Notes under the pieces: generated by a model
Told to the model about the DNA's origin: nothing
What the model saw: the letters and a program-made list of their open reading frames with translations, nothing else
Databases searched by the model: none
DNA from: Desulfobacterales bacterium
GTDB taxonomy: Bacteria; Desulfobacterota; Desulfobacteria; Desulfobacterales; Desulfobacteraceae
Assembly (NCBI GenBank): GCA_022361135.1
Contig: JAKSBM010000150.1
Span: forward strand, 1-17,566
Reading direction: 5' to 3'
DNA: 17,566 nucleotides
Position numbers and translations under genes: made by a program
Shown here: one piece after another, positions 9,294 to 16,047 of the stretch
How the letters are laid out: every line of letters begins with the position of its first letter
How positions within the stretch are numbered: position 1 is the first letter of the stretch

Positions 9294-9308
9294 GTGACCG
9301 ATGGTCAC
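9294..9308. promoter_or_regulatory. TetR-type operator upstream of the RND operon
   Basis: GTGACCGATGGTCAC is an inverted repeat with 6-base arms and a 3-base centre. It lies about 50 bases before the RND start, in the 113-base gap after tetR. The same arms, in the opposite orientation but with matching flanking bases (GCGTGACCA..GGTCACA), occur in the tetR promoter. The repeated dyad beside a tetR gene is the reason for the call. I could not identify the -10/-35 boxes of the RND operon with confidence. Confidence 0.8.
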
Positions 9309-9324
9309 GCTTAGGGGTAAAAGA

Positions 9325-9340
9325 ATGCCGGCGGTGGCAT
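9325..9340 (-). terminator. Possible weak terminator after tetR
   Basis: Reading the minus strand, ATGCC-ACCGCC-GGCAT is followed by TCTTTT, about 20 bases after the tetR stop. The stem has only five pairs, so some read-through into the RND operon is likely even if this works. Confidence 0.3.
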
Positions 9341-9359
9341 CTGCCGGTGCAGGGGGCGA

Positions 9360-9968
9360 TTACACCATGAACCCCCTGAATATCATGTTTTCCAGGATCT
9401 GGTAGAGTTCTTCCGTGGGGCGGATTTCTTCCTCCATGGCCATTTCCAGCATGCCCAGGTAGAGTCCGGCCGTGGCCGCCACCATATTATTTACATCGGC
9501 TTTTCGGAAAATTTCTTCATCAATGGCCCGTTGAAAAAGTTGTTTGCCAAATTCTTTTTTGGCCTGGTGGACCTGGTCGTACTCCTCCCGGATGTGCCGG
9601 GGTAAGTCCTCTACAATGATGAATTGGCGGCACTTTCTCCCCACTTCATAGGTCTGCATATCCCGGGTGTGGTTTTCCCAGGTGATGCGGATCATTTTAC
9701 GGATGCGGGTGAGGATGGGGGTATGGGGGTCCATATGGTGGAAGTCCGCCACAAGGGCGCGGCTCTGTTGGATGATCAGGGTGGCGTAGATGTCGTTTTT
9801 TTTGGTGAAGTGCTTGTAGATGGTGCCCTTGCCCACCCCGGCCTTTTCGGCAATCATGTCCATGGTGGTGGATTCAATGCCGAATTCGGCAAACAGGGAA
9901 AAGGCGGCTCCGAGGATGGTGGATTCCCGGCGCTTGAATGCGCGTTCTTTGGCAGTAGCAGTATTCAT
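9360..9968 (-). CDS. TetR/AcrR-family transcriptional regulator
   Basis: A repressor-type regulator of 202 residues counted from ATG at 9968. The N-terminal helix-turn-helix, residues about 15-60, has the family wording: ILGAAFSLFAEFGIESTTM, then IAEKAGVGKGTIYKHF. The C-terminal half is helical and would bind a ligand and form the dimer. Other in-frame starts are ATG 9977 and TTG 9986. None has a ribosome site, and the start region lies inside a 25-base tandem repeat. A promoter and a palindromic operator overlap upstream, so the gene is probably autorepressed. A near-identical operator precedes the adjacent RND operon, its likely main target. TetR proteins next to such exporters often sense the exported compound or an acyl-CoA; the ligand here is unknown. 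Confidence 0.92.
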   Translation of the reverse strand: MNTATAKERAFKRRESTILGAAFSLFAEFGIESTTMDMIAEKAGVGKGTIYKHFTKKNDIYATLIIQQSRALVADFHHMDPHTPILTRIRKMIRITWENHTRDMQTYEVGRKCRQFIIVEDLPRHIREEYDQVHQAKKEFGKQLFQRAIDEEIFRKADVNNMVAATAGLYLGMLEMAMEEEIRPTEELYQILENMIFRGFMV

Positions 9969-9969
9969 G

Positions 9970-10019
9970 GGTATCATCAACAGCAACGTGATCTGGTATC
10001 ATTAACAGCAGCGTGACCA
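9970..10019. repeat. 25-base tandem direct repeat at the tetR 5' end
   Basis: Two copies, 9970-9994 and 9995-10019, lie head to tail. The first 22 bases agree at 20 positions (GGTATCAT.AACAGCA.CGTGA). The second copy runs into the tetR operator at 10013. The repeat covers the untranslated leader and two of the candidate tetR start codons. Confidence 0.85.
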
Positions 10020-10027
10020 ATGGTCAC
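10013..10027. promoter_or_regulatory. TetR-type operator in the tetR promoter
   Basis: GTGACCAATGGTCAC has the same arms as the dyad at 9294-9308. It begins one base after the putative -10 box of the tetR promoter, so a bound repressor would cover the transcription start. This is a classic autorepression layout. Confidence 0.82.
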
Positions 10028-10028
10028 A

Positions 10029-10057
10029 GTATTAGCTCCGGTGGATGCGCCTGTCAA
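10029..10057 (-). promoter_or_regulatory. Sigma-70-type promoter of tetR
   Basis: On the minus strand a consensus -35, TTGACA (10057-10052), is followed by a 17-base spacer and the weak -10 TAATAC (10034-10029). Transcription would start near 10021, inside the operator, leaving a leader of about 50 bases before the tetR ATG. Confidence 0.65.
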
Positions 10058-10097
10058 TAGTAAGGAATTAAAATCAGGGGACGGAGGAACAATGGAT

Positions 10098-10130
10098 AAA
10101 AAAAACGCCCCGGAAAAATTCCGGGGCGTT
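10098..10130 (-). terminator. Rho-independent terminator after the acyl-CoA synthetase
   Basis: On the minus strand AACGCCCCGGAA pairs perfectly over 12 bases with TTCCGGGGCGTT around a 3-base loop. A run of eight T follows (10105-10098 read on that strand, partly within the stem). It lies 18 bases past the synthetase stop and separates that operon from tetR. Confidence 0.95.
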
Positions 10131-10148
10131 GGATGGGAATGTGTTGAA

Positions 10149-11801
10149 TTACCGACGTTCGGGCCAGATTTCCGTGGACATTTCAGACAGCTTGTATTTC
10201 TGAATTTTCCCCGAGGCGGTCATGGGGTATTCCGTGACAAAGGTGACGTATTTGGGGATTTTGTACCGGGAGATTTTGCCCCGGCAAAAATCGGTGACAT
10301 CGCTGGGTTCCAGATCGGCCCCTTCCTTGAGGATGATGAAGGCCCCCACCTCTTCCCCGTATTTGGGGCTGGGTACGGCCGCCACCTGGACGTCCAGGAC
10401 CTCGGGCATGCGGTAGAGGAATTCTTCGATTTCCTTGGGGTAGATGTTTTCTCCGCCCCGGATGATCATGTCCTTGTAACGCCCCGTGATACTCAGGTTG
10501 CCGTCGGCATCCATGATACCCAGGTCGCCGGAATGGAGCCAGCCCTCGGTGTCGATGGTATCGGCGGTGGCCTGGGGATTGTTGTAATATCCCTTCATGA
10601 TGTTATAGCCCCGGCAGCAGACTTCGCCCTGGACACCGGGATCCAGGGTCTCCCCGGTTTCGGGGTCCACCACCTTCACCTCGATGTGGGGCAGGGCCCG
10701 GCCCACGGTTTCCACCCGGAGGCGGATGTCATCGCCGATGCGGGTATAGGTCATGACCGGGCTGGCCTCGGTGAGGCCGTAGCAGATGGTCACATCCTTC
10801 ATGTTCATTTTTTCAATGACGGCCTCCATGGCATGGACCGGACAGTTGGAGCCGGCCATGATTCCGGTGCGCAGGGAGGAATAGTCAAATTTATTGAACA
10901 GGGGGTGGTCTAAAATGGCGATGAACATGGTGGGCACCCCGTAGAGGGCGGTGCATTTTTCCTGTTCCACCGAGGCCATGATGAGCAGGGGATCAAATCC
11001 CTCCAGAACCACCATGCAGGAGCCATGGCTCACGGCGGCCAGAACCCCCAGAACACAGCCGAAGCAATGGAAGAGGGGGACGGGCAGGCAGACCCGGTCA
11101 TCTTCCGTGAGGTGCTGGTTTTCCCCGATGAAAAATCCATTGTTGCCAATGTTGTAATGGGTGAGCATTACCCCCTTGGGAAAGCCGGTGGTGCCCGAGG
11201 TGTATTGCATGTTCACCACGTCGTGGCAGGAGAGGCTGTCCTGGCGCTCCTGGTATTCCCCGTCGGAAACCATGACGGCCAGGGCCCGGATTTCCGGGAT
11301 GGAGTACATGCCCCGGTGTTTTTCCTGTCCCAGGAAACCCACCCGTTTCAGGTGGGGAAATTGGGGGGATTTCAGGCTGCCCCGTTGGCAGGTGCGCAGC
11401 TCGGGGATGAGTTCATAGACCGTGTTCACATAATCGGTGTCCTGGAACCCGTCGATGATGAAAAGGTTTTCCGTTTCCGACTGCTGGAGCAGGTATTCCA
11501 GTTCCGCGGTTTTATAATTGGTGTTCACCGTGAGCAGGGTGGCCCCGATCTTTGCCGTGGCAAATTGGAGGGTGACCCAATAGGGAATGTTGGTGGCCCA
11601 GATGGCAACCTTTTCCCCCCGCTCCACCCCCAGGGCCATGAGCCCCTTGGCGGTTTCATCCACCACATGGGCAAATTCCTTGTAGGTGAGGCGGAAATCC
11701 CGGTCCACATAAACAATGGCGTCATTGTCCGGGTATTTTTCAACGGTTTCATCCAGGAGGGCTCCCGGGGTCCGTTCTCTTAAACCGTGTTCCATATTCA
11801 T
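10149..11801 (-). CDS. AMP-dependent acyl-CoA synthetase (fatty-acid--CoA ligase type)
   Basis: An adenylate-forming ligase that would activate a carboxylic acid with ATP and join it to coenzyme A. With the start at 11801 (MNMEHG, preceded by AAGGAAA) it has 550 residues, a normal length. Visible motifs: the phosphate loop [11 protein letters not shown] at 200-210, YGLTEASP at 341-348, GWLHSGDLG with Asp425, [20 protein letters not shown] from 440, and the C-terminal catalytic Lys532 in SGKIQKYKL. The pattern fits medium- or long-chain fatty acid ligases, though specificity cannot be read reliably. It starts 19 bases after the XRE-cupin gene and ends at a strong terminator, so the two genes form an operon. 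Proximity to the RND export genes suggests, but does not prove, a lipid link. Confidence 0.93.
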   Translation of the reverse strand: MNMEHGLRERTPGALLDETVEKYPDNDAIVYVDRDFRLTYKEFAHVVDETAKGLMALGVERGEKVAIWATNIPYWVTLQFATAKIGATLLTVNTNYKTAELEYLLQQSETENLFIIDGFQDTDYVNTVYELIPELRTCQRGSLKSPQFPHLKRVGFLGQEKHRGMYSIPEIRALAVMVSDGEYQERQDSLSCHDVVNMQYTSGTTGFPKGVMLTHYNIGNNGFFIGENQHLTEDDRVCLPVPLFHCFGCVLGVLAAVSHGSCMVVLEGFDPLLIMASVEQEKCTALYGVPTMFIAILDHPLFNKFDYSSLRTGIMAGSNCPVHAMEAVIEKMNMKDVTICYGLTEASPVMTYTRIGDDIRLRVETVGRALPHIEVKVVDPETGETLDPGVQGEVCCRGYNIMKGYYNNPQATADTIDTEGWLHSGDLGIMDADGNLSITGRYKDMIIRGGENIYPKEIEEFLYRMPEVLDVQVAAVPSPKYGEEVGAFIILKEGADLEPSDVTDFCRGKISRYKIPKYVTFVTEYPMTASGKIQKYKLSEMSTEIWPERR

Positions 11802-11820
11802 GGGTGTTTCCTTTTTTATT

Positions 11821-12390
11821 TTACTCGGGCACGTAGATGACGGCGTGGATTTCAGCCTTTTCATCACCGGCGCAGCTGACGTAGTGGGGCACGATGGAAT
11901 TGTAGTAAATGGAATCCCCGGCGTGGACGATGTGGGTCTCCTTGCCGTAGATCACTTCAATGCTGCCGGAGACCACGATGATGAATTCCTCACCTTCGTG
12001 GGAGGAGAGCTTTTTCTCCTTGGCCGACTCCGGTAGAATTTCAACGAAAAAGGGTTCCATGTGGCGGTCGGTTTTCCCCTTGCCCAGGGCATAGAAGTTC
12101 AGGGCGGCGGGTTTGTCCTTGCTGGCCAGAACAGAGAATTCGGCCTGGCGTTCCTGTTCCCTGACAATGTAGGGGTCGGTGCTGTCCTGGTCGTCCAGGA
12201 AGGTGCCCAGGCGAACCCCCAGGGCCCGTGCAATTTTCATCAATGGTCCCAGGGGAGGAAAAACCTCCTCGGTGAGCATGGTTTCCAGGAACCCGACCTT
12301 TAGCCCTGTCTCCCCAGCCAGACCTTCCAGGTCCATGTTCCGTTTTTCCATGTAGTATTTAATTCGTTGGCTGATTTTACCGGTTTGCAT
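11821..12390 (-). CDS. XRE-family transcriptional regulator with C-terminal cupin sensor domain
   Basis: A 189-residue two-domain regulator. The N-terminal Xre-type helix-turn-helix covers about residues 4-66 ([46 protein letters not shown]). A cupin barrel covers about 110-187, with the [16 protein letters not shown] strand pair and a later His169. His131, Glu133-135 and His169 could bind a metal or ligand. The start at 12390 (MQTGK) is supported by GGGAGA four bases before the ATG; a TTG 12 bases earlier is less likely. The acyl-CoA synthetase follows after 19 bases, so the regulator probably controls its own operon and senses a substrate or product of that pathway. Confidence 0.92.
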   Translation of the reverse strand: MQTGKISQRIKYYMEKRNMDLEGLAGETGLKVGFLETMLTEEVFPPLGPLMKIARALGVRLGTFLDDQDSTDPYIVREQERQAEFSVLASKDKPAALNFYALGKGKTDRHMEPFFVEILPESAKEKKLSSHEGEEFIIVVSGSIEVIYGKETHIVHAGDSIYYNSIVPHYVSCAGDEKAEIHAVIYVPE

Positions 12391-12400
12391 AGCATCTCCC

Positions 12401-12421
12401 AAACTTGAGTAAAAAAAGTTT
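12401..12421. promoter_or_regulatory. Inverted repeat AAACTT-N9-AAGTTT before the XRE-cupin gene
   Basis: A dyad with 6-base arms lies between the -10 box and the start codon of the XRE-cupin gene. This position suits autoregulation. The arms are short and AT-rich, so chance is a real possibility. Confidence 0.4.
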
Positions 12422-12423
12422 TT

Positions 12424-12452
12424 TCTATAATATATTGGTATGGGTTTGTCAA
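12424..12452 (-). promoter_or_regulatory. Sigma-70-type promoter of the XRE-cupin / acyl-CoA synthetase operon
   Basis: On the minus strand TTGACA (12452-12447) is followed by exactly 17 bases and TATAGA (12429-12424). A perfect -35, the optimal spacer and a good -10 lie about 34 bases before the start codon. This is the clearest promoter in the window. Confidence 0.8.
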
Positions 12453-12549
12453 AAGGGGAATGAATTGATATAAAGCCCCGATTGTACCGGGGGTATAATT
12501 CCCTGGAACTTCTGATAAAAATTTAATGGAATAAGTAAAAGATACCGGG

Positions 12550-12633
12550 ATGGTTTTTGTCCGGATTCCCCATTGGTATGGTTCCGTAAGATATTTTGGA
12601 ATCCATTCTTTTGGGGGCTGGATCGGGTTTTAA
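12550..12633 (+). other. Possible 27-codon leader ORF ahead of the MATE gene
   Basis: An ATG at 12550 opens a 27-codon frame rich in aromatic and Gly codons (four Phe, two Trp, two Tyr). It ends with TAA at 12631, inside the hairpin GGGTTTTAAACCC. The ribosome site is poor (GGG right next to the ATG), so translation is doubtful. It is listed because its stop falls where it could influence the leader RNA structures that follow. Confidence 0.25.
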
Positions 12634-12687
12634 ACCCATTCTGGAAATATCTGATAAAGCCCGCTTTGAGGTGTTCAAGCGGGTTTT
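12624..12687 (+). promoter_or_regulatory. Candidate attenuator in the MATE gene leader
   Basis: Two hairpins lie just before the MATE start: GGGTTTTAAACCC (12625-12637), and AAAGCCCGCTT (12656-12666) with AAGCGGGTTTT (12677-12687), an 11-pair stem with one G-U pair. The second ends in a short T run, like a weak terminator. CGGGTTTT at 12624-12631 can instead pair with AAAGCCCG at 12656-12663, which would break the second stem. Mutually exclusive pairings are the hallmark of attenuation. The T run is short, so the terminator activity is uncertain. Confidence 0.4.
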
Positions 12688-12706
12688 GTCGTCATGGATC
12701 CCCCCT

Positions 12707-14077
12707 ATGAAAGATGGTTTGTTCAATCAAAGTGGTTTTCTCAAATTATTGATTACCCTGGCCCTGCCCATTTCCCTTCAAAATTTATTTACCTCCACCA
12801 TGACCCTGGTGGACCTGCTCATGGTGGGCCAGATCAATGAGACGGCCATTGCTTCGGTGGGCATCGGCAACCAATTTGTTTTTATCTTCATCGTGGTCCA
12901 GTACGGCATCCACTCCGGGGTGGGGATTTTTACGGCCCAGTATTGGGGAAAACAGGATCTGTCCCGGATCAAGCAGCTTTCCGGCCTGGGACTCATGGCC
13001 GGGCAGGTGGTGGCCCTGGTGGCCACGGTGCTGGCCGTGGGCTTTTCCGAAGAAGTCATGGGGCTGTTTTCCAAGGATCCCGGGGTGGTGGCCCTGGGCA
13101 GTGATTATCTATCCACCGTGGGGCTGGCCTTCCCCGTCACCGCCGTGGTTTTTTCCTTCATGAGTAATCTGCGGGCCATGGGGTTTGTCCGGGTGCCCCT
13201 CTATGCCGCCATGGTGGGGGTGTGCCTCAATGTCTGCTTGAATTATATCCTCATTTTCGGAAAGCTGGGCCTGCCGGCCATGGGGGTCCAGGGTGCCGCC
13301 CTGGGCACCTGCATTTCCAAATGTGTGGAAGGGCTGATCATCGTGGCCCTGGTCTATTTAAAACCCTATCCGTTGGCCGCCACCTTCCGGGAAATGACGG
13401 ATTTAAACCTGGCATTCTGCCGCCGGGTTTTCCAGACCTGCTGGCCGGTTTTCCTCAACGAATTCTTCTGGGTCATGGGGATCAGTGTCTATAATTTGGT
13501 TTACGCCCGCATCGGCACCTCCTCCATTGCCGCGGTCAATATCATGGCCTCCATTGAAGAGGTGATGTTCATTCCCTTCTTCGGGATCTTCCACGGGGGA
13601 TCCATCATGATCGGTAATGCCATTGGGGCCTCCCGCCCCGGCCGGGCCTACGACATCGGAAAAAGCCTGCTCATCAGTCAATGTCTCATGGCATTGGTTG
13701 CCGGCCAGGGGGTGATCCTCATGCGGGATTTCATCCTCTCCTTTTACAACCTTTCTCCGGCGGCCTACACCAATGCCCACCACCTCCTTCTGGTGTCGGG
13801 CCTGATCTTCTGGGCCAAGACCACCAATTTCACCAATGTGGTTTCCGTGCTCCGGGGGGGCGGGGATACCCGGTTCGGCTTTTTCCTGGACCTCACCGGG
13901 GTGTGGTGCATCGGGGTTCCCTTGGCCTTCATCGGGGCCTTTTTCTTCCATCTTCCCGTTTATTGGGTCATGCCCCTCATTGCCCTGGAGGAGGTGTATA
14001 AACTGGCCCTGGGCATCCCCCGGTTCCGCAGCCGGAAATGGATCAGCAACCTGGTGGCCGACCCCCGGGAATCCTGA
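12707..14077 (+). CDS. MATE-family multidrug/metabolite efflux transporter
   Basis: A 456-residue inner-membrane protein counted from ATG at 12707, the normal MATE length, with about twelve hydrophobic segments in two similar halves. Features typical of MatE domains are the N-terminal LLITLALPISLQNLFTS followed by the Met-rich TMTLVDLLMVGQI, the GIGNQFVFIF segment, and an inter-domain stretch with VFLNEFFWVMGISVYNLVYARIG. The protein would export cationic or aromatic compounds using a Na+ or H+ gradient; the substrate is unknown. The frame stays open upstream to TTG at 12596, but that extension would add 37 mostly hydrophilic residues and overlap the structured leader, so I prefer 12707. The ribosome site is weak (GGAT). 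It is divergent from the XRE-cupin operon across 316 bases. Confidence 0.92.
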   Translation: MKDGLFNQSGFLKLLITLALPISLQNLFTSTMTLVDLLMVGQINETAIASVGIGNQFVFIFIVVQYGIHSGVGIFTAQYWGKQDLSRIKQLSGLGLMAGQVVALVATVLAVGFSEEVMGLFSKDPGVVALGSDYLSTVGLAFPVTAVVFSFMSNLRAMGFVRVPLYAAMVGVCLNVCLNYILIFGKLGLPAMGVQGAALGTCISKCVEGLIIVALVYLKPYPLAATFREMTDLNLAFCRRVFQTCWPVFLNEFFWVMGISVYNLVYARIGTSSIAAVNIMASIEEVMFIPFFGIFHGGSIMIGNAIGASRPGRAYDIGKSLLISQCLMALVAGQGVILMRDFILSFYNLSPAAYTNAHHLLLVSGLIFWAKTTNFTNVVSVLRGGGDTRFGFFLDLTGVWCIGVPLAFIGAFFFHLPVYWVMPLIALEEVYKLALGIPRFRSRKWISNLVADPRES

Positions 14078-14216
14078 ATAAAATCAAGGTGAATCCCCCC
14101 TTATGTTGATGAATCAAGGTCCTGGCGTTCCATATCCAGGAGCCGTGATTTTGCGTTGGCGTTTCAGGGTAAACTTGATAGGATGGGAGTGCATTTAAGC
14201 TGAACAAGGAGATGCC

Positions 14217-14480
14217 ATGAAAACCATAAAAGTGACCATTACAGCGGAATTCAGTGTCCCGGACAATTGGGAAGTGGTGGATCATGTTTCCGATCCCGAT
14301 TTTCCCGATGAAGCGGTTCGGGTTTTAAAAATTGATGAAGAATACTATGATTTTTTCCCGGAATGCCTGAAAAAAGTGGATGATCAGGACCGGGTGATCT
14401 GGTCGGCAGGCGAAGGCCGGGCCGAAGATCTCATTGATTGTCTGGACGGATTTCAGGTCCGGATTCAGGAAAATGATTAA
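14217..14480 (+). CDS. Hypothetical acidic 87-residue protein
   Basis: I do not recognise this family. The gene has a strong ribosome site (AAGGAG six bases before the ATG) and codon use like its neighbours, so I think it is real. The product is small, acidic and soluble. It opens with a beta-strand-like MKTIKVTITAEFSVP, has clusters of Asp and Glu (VSDPDFPDEAV, KIDEEYYDFFPE, KKVDDQDRV) and ends in QVRIQEND. It has no signal peptide, no membrane segment and only two Cys. It sits alone between the MATE and MFS genes, 139 bases after the former. It may have its own promoter, but I could not place one. Confidence 0.8.
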   Translation: MKTIKVTITAEFSVPDNWEVVDHVSDPDFPDEAVRVLKIDEEYYDFFPECLKKVDDQDRVIWSAGEGRAEDLIDCLDGFQVRIQEND

Positions 14481-14496
14481 CCCTGTTTTTTATGTA

Positions 14497-14525
14497 TTGA
14501 CAGCCCCTTAAAAGGGGTTTAGTAT
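14497..14525 (+). promoter_or_regulatory. Promoter for the MFS gene, with a palindrome in its spacer
   Basis: TTGACA at 14497-14502, a 17-base spacer and TAGTAT at 14520-14525 form a good sigma-70 promoter. The spacer contains the dyad CCCCTT-AA-AAGGGG (14504-14517), which could be an operator. In RNA from the upstream gene the same dyad would be a short hairpin followed by TTTAGT, a poor terminator. I favour the promoter reading. Confidence 0.6.
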
Positions 14526-14538
14526 CCCTCCGATTTTC

Positions 14539-14608
14539 GACCCGGATCAAAACTGGCAATGCGGCCTTAAACCCACCTGCCCAGGCCGTTTCCGGGTCTC
14601 GTTTTTTT
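14539..14608 (+). promoter_or_regulatory. Structured leader or terminator before the MFS gene
   Basis: An outer stem, GACCCGGA (14539-14546) with TCCGGGTC (14591-14598), encloses an inner hairpin of seven pairs, GCGGCCT (14561-14567) with AGGCCGT (14583-14589), and a 15-base loop. Seven T follow at 14602-14608, three bases after the outer stem. If the promoter at 14497 is used, this structure is the first thing transcribed, about 63 bases before the MFS start, as in an attenuator or riboswitch. It could instead terminate the upstream 87-codon gene. I matched no known riboswitch. Confidence 0.5.
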
Positions 14609-14671
14609 AAATAAATCTGAACAATTTCCCTTTGGAAAATTTGGTCTCCCGTATTTAAAGGAAATGCTATC

Positions 14672-15955
14672 ATGATTGCCAGCATACGACCTTTTATCGC
14701 CCTTTACAGTGCGGTTTTGTTTTTGATGACCGGCCTGGGTCTGTTGAACACCTACCTGGGTCTCCGCCTCTCCATGGAGGGGGTTTCCAACCAAGTTACC
14801 GGGCTCACCCTCACCGCCTATTTCATGGGGTTGACGGCCGGCGCCTTTTTTTGTCGGCCCATGATCCGGCGGGTGGGGCATATCCGTGCCTATACCGCCT
14901 TTGCCGCCGTGGTCACCGGCATTACCATGTGCCATGGTCTCTATATTTCCCCGTTGTTTTGGGCCGTTCTCCGCTTTCTCACCGGGGTGGCCAACATTGG
15001 GCTTTATACGGCCATTGAAAGCTGGTTGAATGAATGTGCCGACGAAGGTGGCCGGGGCCGGGTTTTTTCCATCTACATGGTGGTCACCTACCTGGGGGGC
15101 ACCGTGGGCCAGAAGCTGCTGGACGTCGGTGACGTCAACACCCAGACCCTTTTCCTGGTGGCCGGTGCCTTCATCGTCTTCAGCATTATTCCGGTGTCCA
15201 CCACCCGGGGGATCCATCCCCAATTGCCTAAGAAAGAGTCCCTCTCCCTGTCCACCATCTGCCGCAAGGCCCCCATGGGACTCATGGGATGCTTTGCCGC
15301 CGGATTCATGCAGAGTGGCTTTTATACCATGGGGCCGGTCTTTGCACATCAGATCGATCTGGACGTATCCCAGCTCTCCTGGTTCATGTCCATGGTCCTT
15401 TTGGGGGGCTTGCTCCTCCAATGGCCCGTGGGGATGATTTCCGACCGCACGGATCGCTCCCTGGTTCTGCCCGGTCTGGGGGTGCTCATTGCCTTGGTGG
15501 CCGCAGGCATTGTTTATTTCAAGGGGCTTTCCTTCTATGTTCTCATGGGGGGTAGTGCCCTCTTCGGGGGATTTTTGTTTACCCTCTATCCCGTGGCCGT
15601 GGCCCGTGGCCATGACCTCTTCGACGCCGAAGACGTGGTCAAGGTGAGTTCGGTCCTGCTGTTGGCCTATGGGCTGGGGTCCATCCTGGGACCCATGACG
15701 GTCTCCTCGGTGATGACCTATACGGGAAGTCCCTATGGTTTCTTTTATTTCTTTGTGGTCACGGCCTTCATCTATGGTGTGGGCTCCCTGTTCCTGCGCC
15801 GGGCGGAATGTGTTCAGATTGTTCACCCGGATGAGCAGGTGGATTTCGTGATCATGAACGAATCATCCGCCGTGGCCATGCACATGGATCCCCGGCAGGA
15901 TGCCGAGGATGGGGAAGAAAACCAAGGATGTGATGATCCGTCTCCATCCATCTGA
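14672..15955 (+). CDS. MFS transporter, YcaD-like
   Basis: A 427-residue major-facilitator protein with about twelve membrane helices up to residue ~375. Family landmarks include the helix 2-3 loop with RPMIRRVGHIRAY and the YcaD-type stretch AIESWLNECADEGGRGRVFS, then IYMVVTYLGGTVGQ, near residues 114-150. In the second half, GMISDRTDRS is the matching cytoplasmic loop. After the last helix comes an unusual hydrophilic, acidic tail of about 50 residues (MDPRQDAEDGEENQG). The start at 14672 is preceded by AAAGGAAA. YcaD-group transporters have no firmly assigned substrate; efflux of a small metabolite is a reasonable guess. Confidence 0.9.
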   Translation: MIASIRPFIALYSAVLFLMTGLGLLNTYLGLRLSMEGVSNQVTGLTLTAYFMGLTAGAFFCRPMIRRVGHIRAYTAFAAVVTGITMCHGLYISPLFWAVLRFLTGVANIGLYTAIESWLNECADEGGRGRVFSIYMVVTYLGGTVGQKLLDVGDVNTQTLFLVAGAFIVFSIIPVSTTRGIHPQLPKKESLSLSTICRKAPMGLMGCFAAGFMQSGFYTMGPVFAHQIDLDVSQLSWFMSMVLLGGLLLQWPVGMISDRTDRSLVLPGLGVLIALVAAGIVYFKGLSFYVLMGGSALFGGFLFTLYPVAVARGHDLFDAEDVVKVSSVLLLAYGLGSILGPMTVSSVMTYTGSPYGFFYFFVVTAFIYGVGSLFLRRAECVQIVHPDEQVDFVIMNESSAVAMHMDPRQDAEDGEENQGCDDPSPSI

Positions 15956-15990
15956 TTTAAGGGCCCGGGCTTGCACAAAGATGCCATGGG

Positions 15991-16007
15991 TGGTATCGCA
16001 GATACCA
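15991..16007. promoter_or_regulatory. Inverted repeat TGGTATC-GCA-GATACCA before the helicase gene
   Basis: A perfect dyad with 7-base arms around 3 bases lies 41 bases before the helicase start, in the 92-base gap after the MFS gene. It has no T tract, so it is not a terminator. An operator or a short RNA stem are both possible. Confidence 0.45.
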
Positions 16008-16047
16008 ATGGAAAATCTCCAGGTGATTCAGTAGAGGAGGAAAAATC

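Noticed and set aside
10020..10913. 297-codon plus-strand open frame opposite the acyl-CoA synthetase, with a GGAGG-like site at 10083
   Set aside because: It runs through the synthetase terminator and antisense to conserved ligase motifs. The translation shows no family features.
12465..12499. TTGATA and TATAAT as a promoter for the MATE gene
   Set aside because: The spacer is 23 bases, too long for sigma-70. TATAAT alone may still be a -10, but no -35 fits.
12596..12706. In-frame N-terminal extension of the MATE protein from TTG
   Set aside because: It would add 37 mostly hydrophilic residues absent from typical MATE proteins and would overlap the structured leader.
14567..15826. 419-codon minus-strand open frame opposite the MFS gene
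   Set aside because: The translation is dominated by Gly, His, Gln and Pro with no hydrophobic core, and the plus strand encodes a normal transporter.
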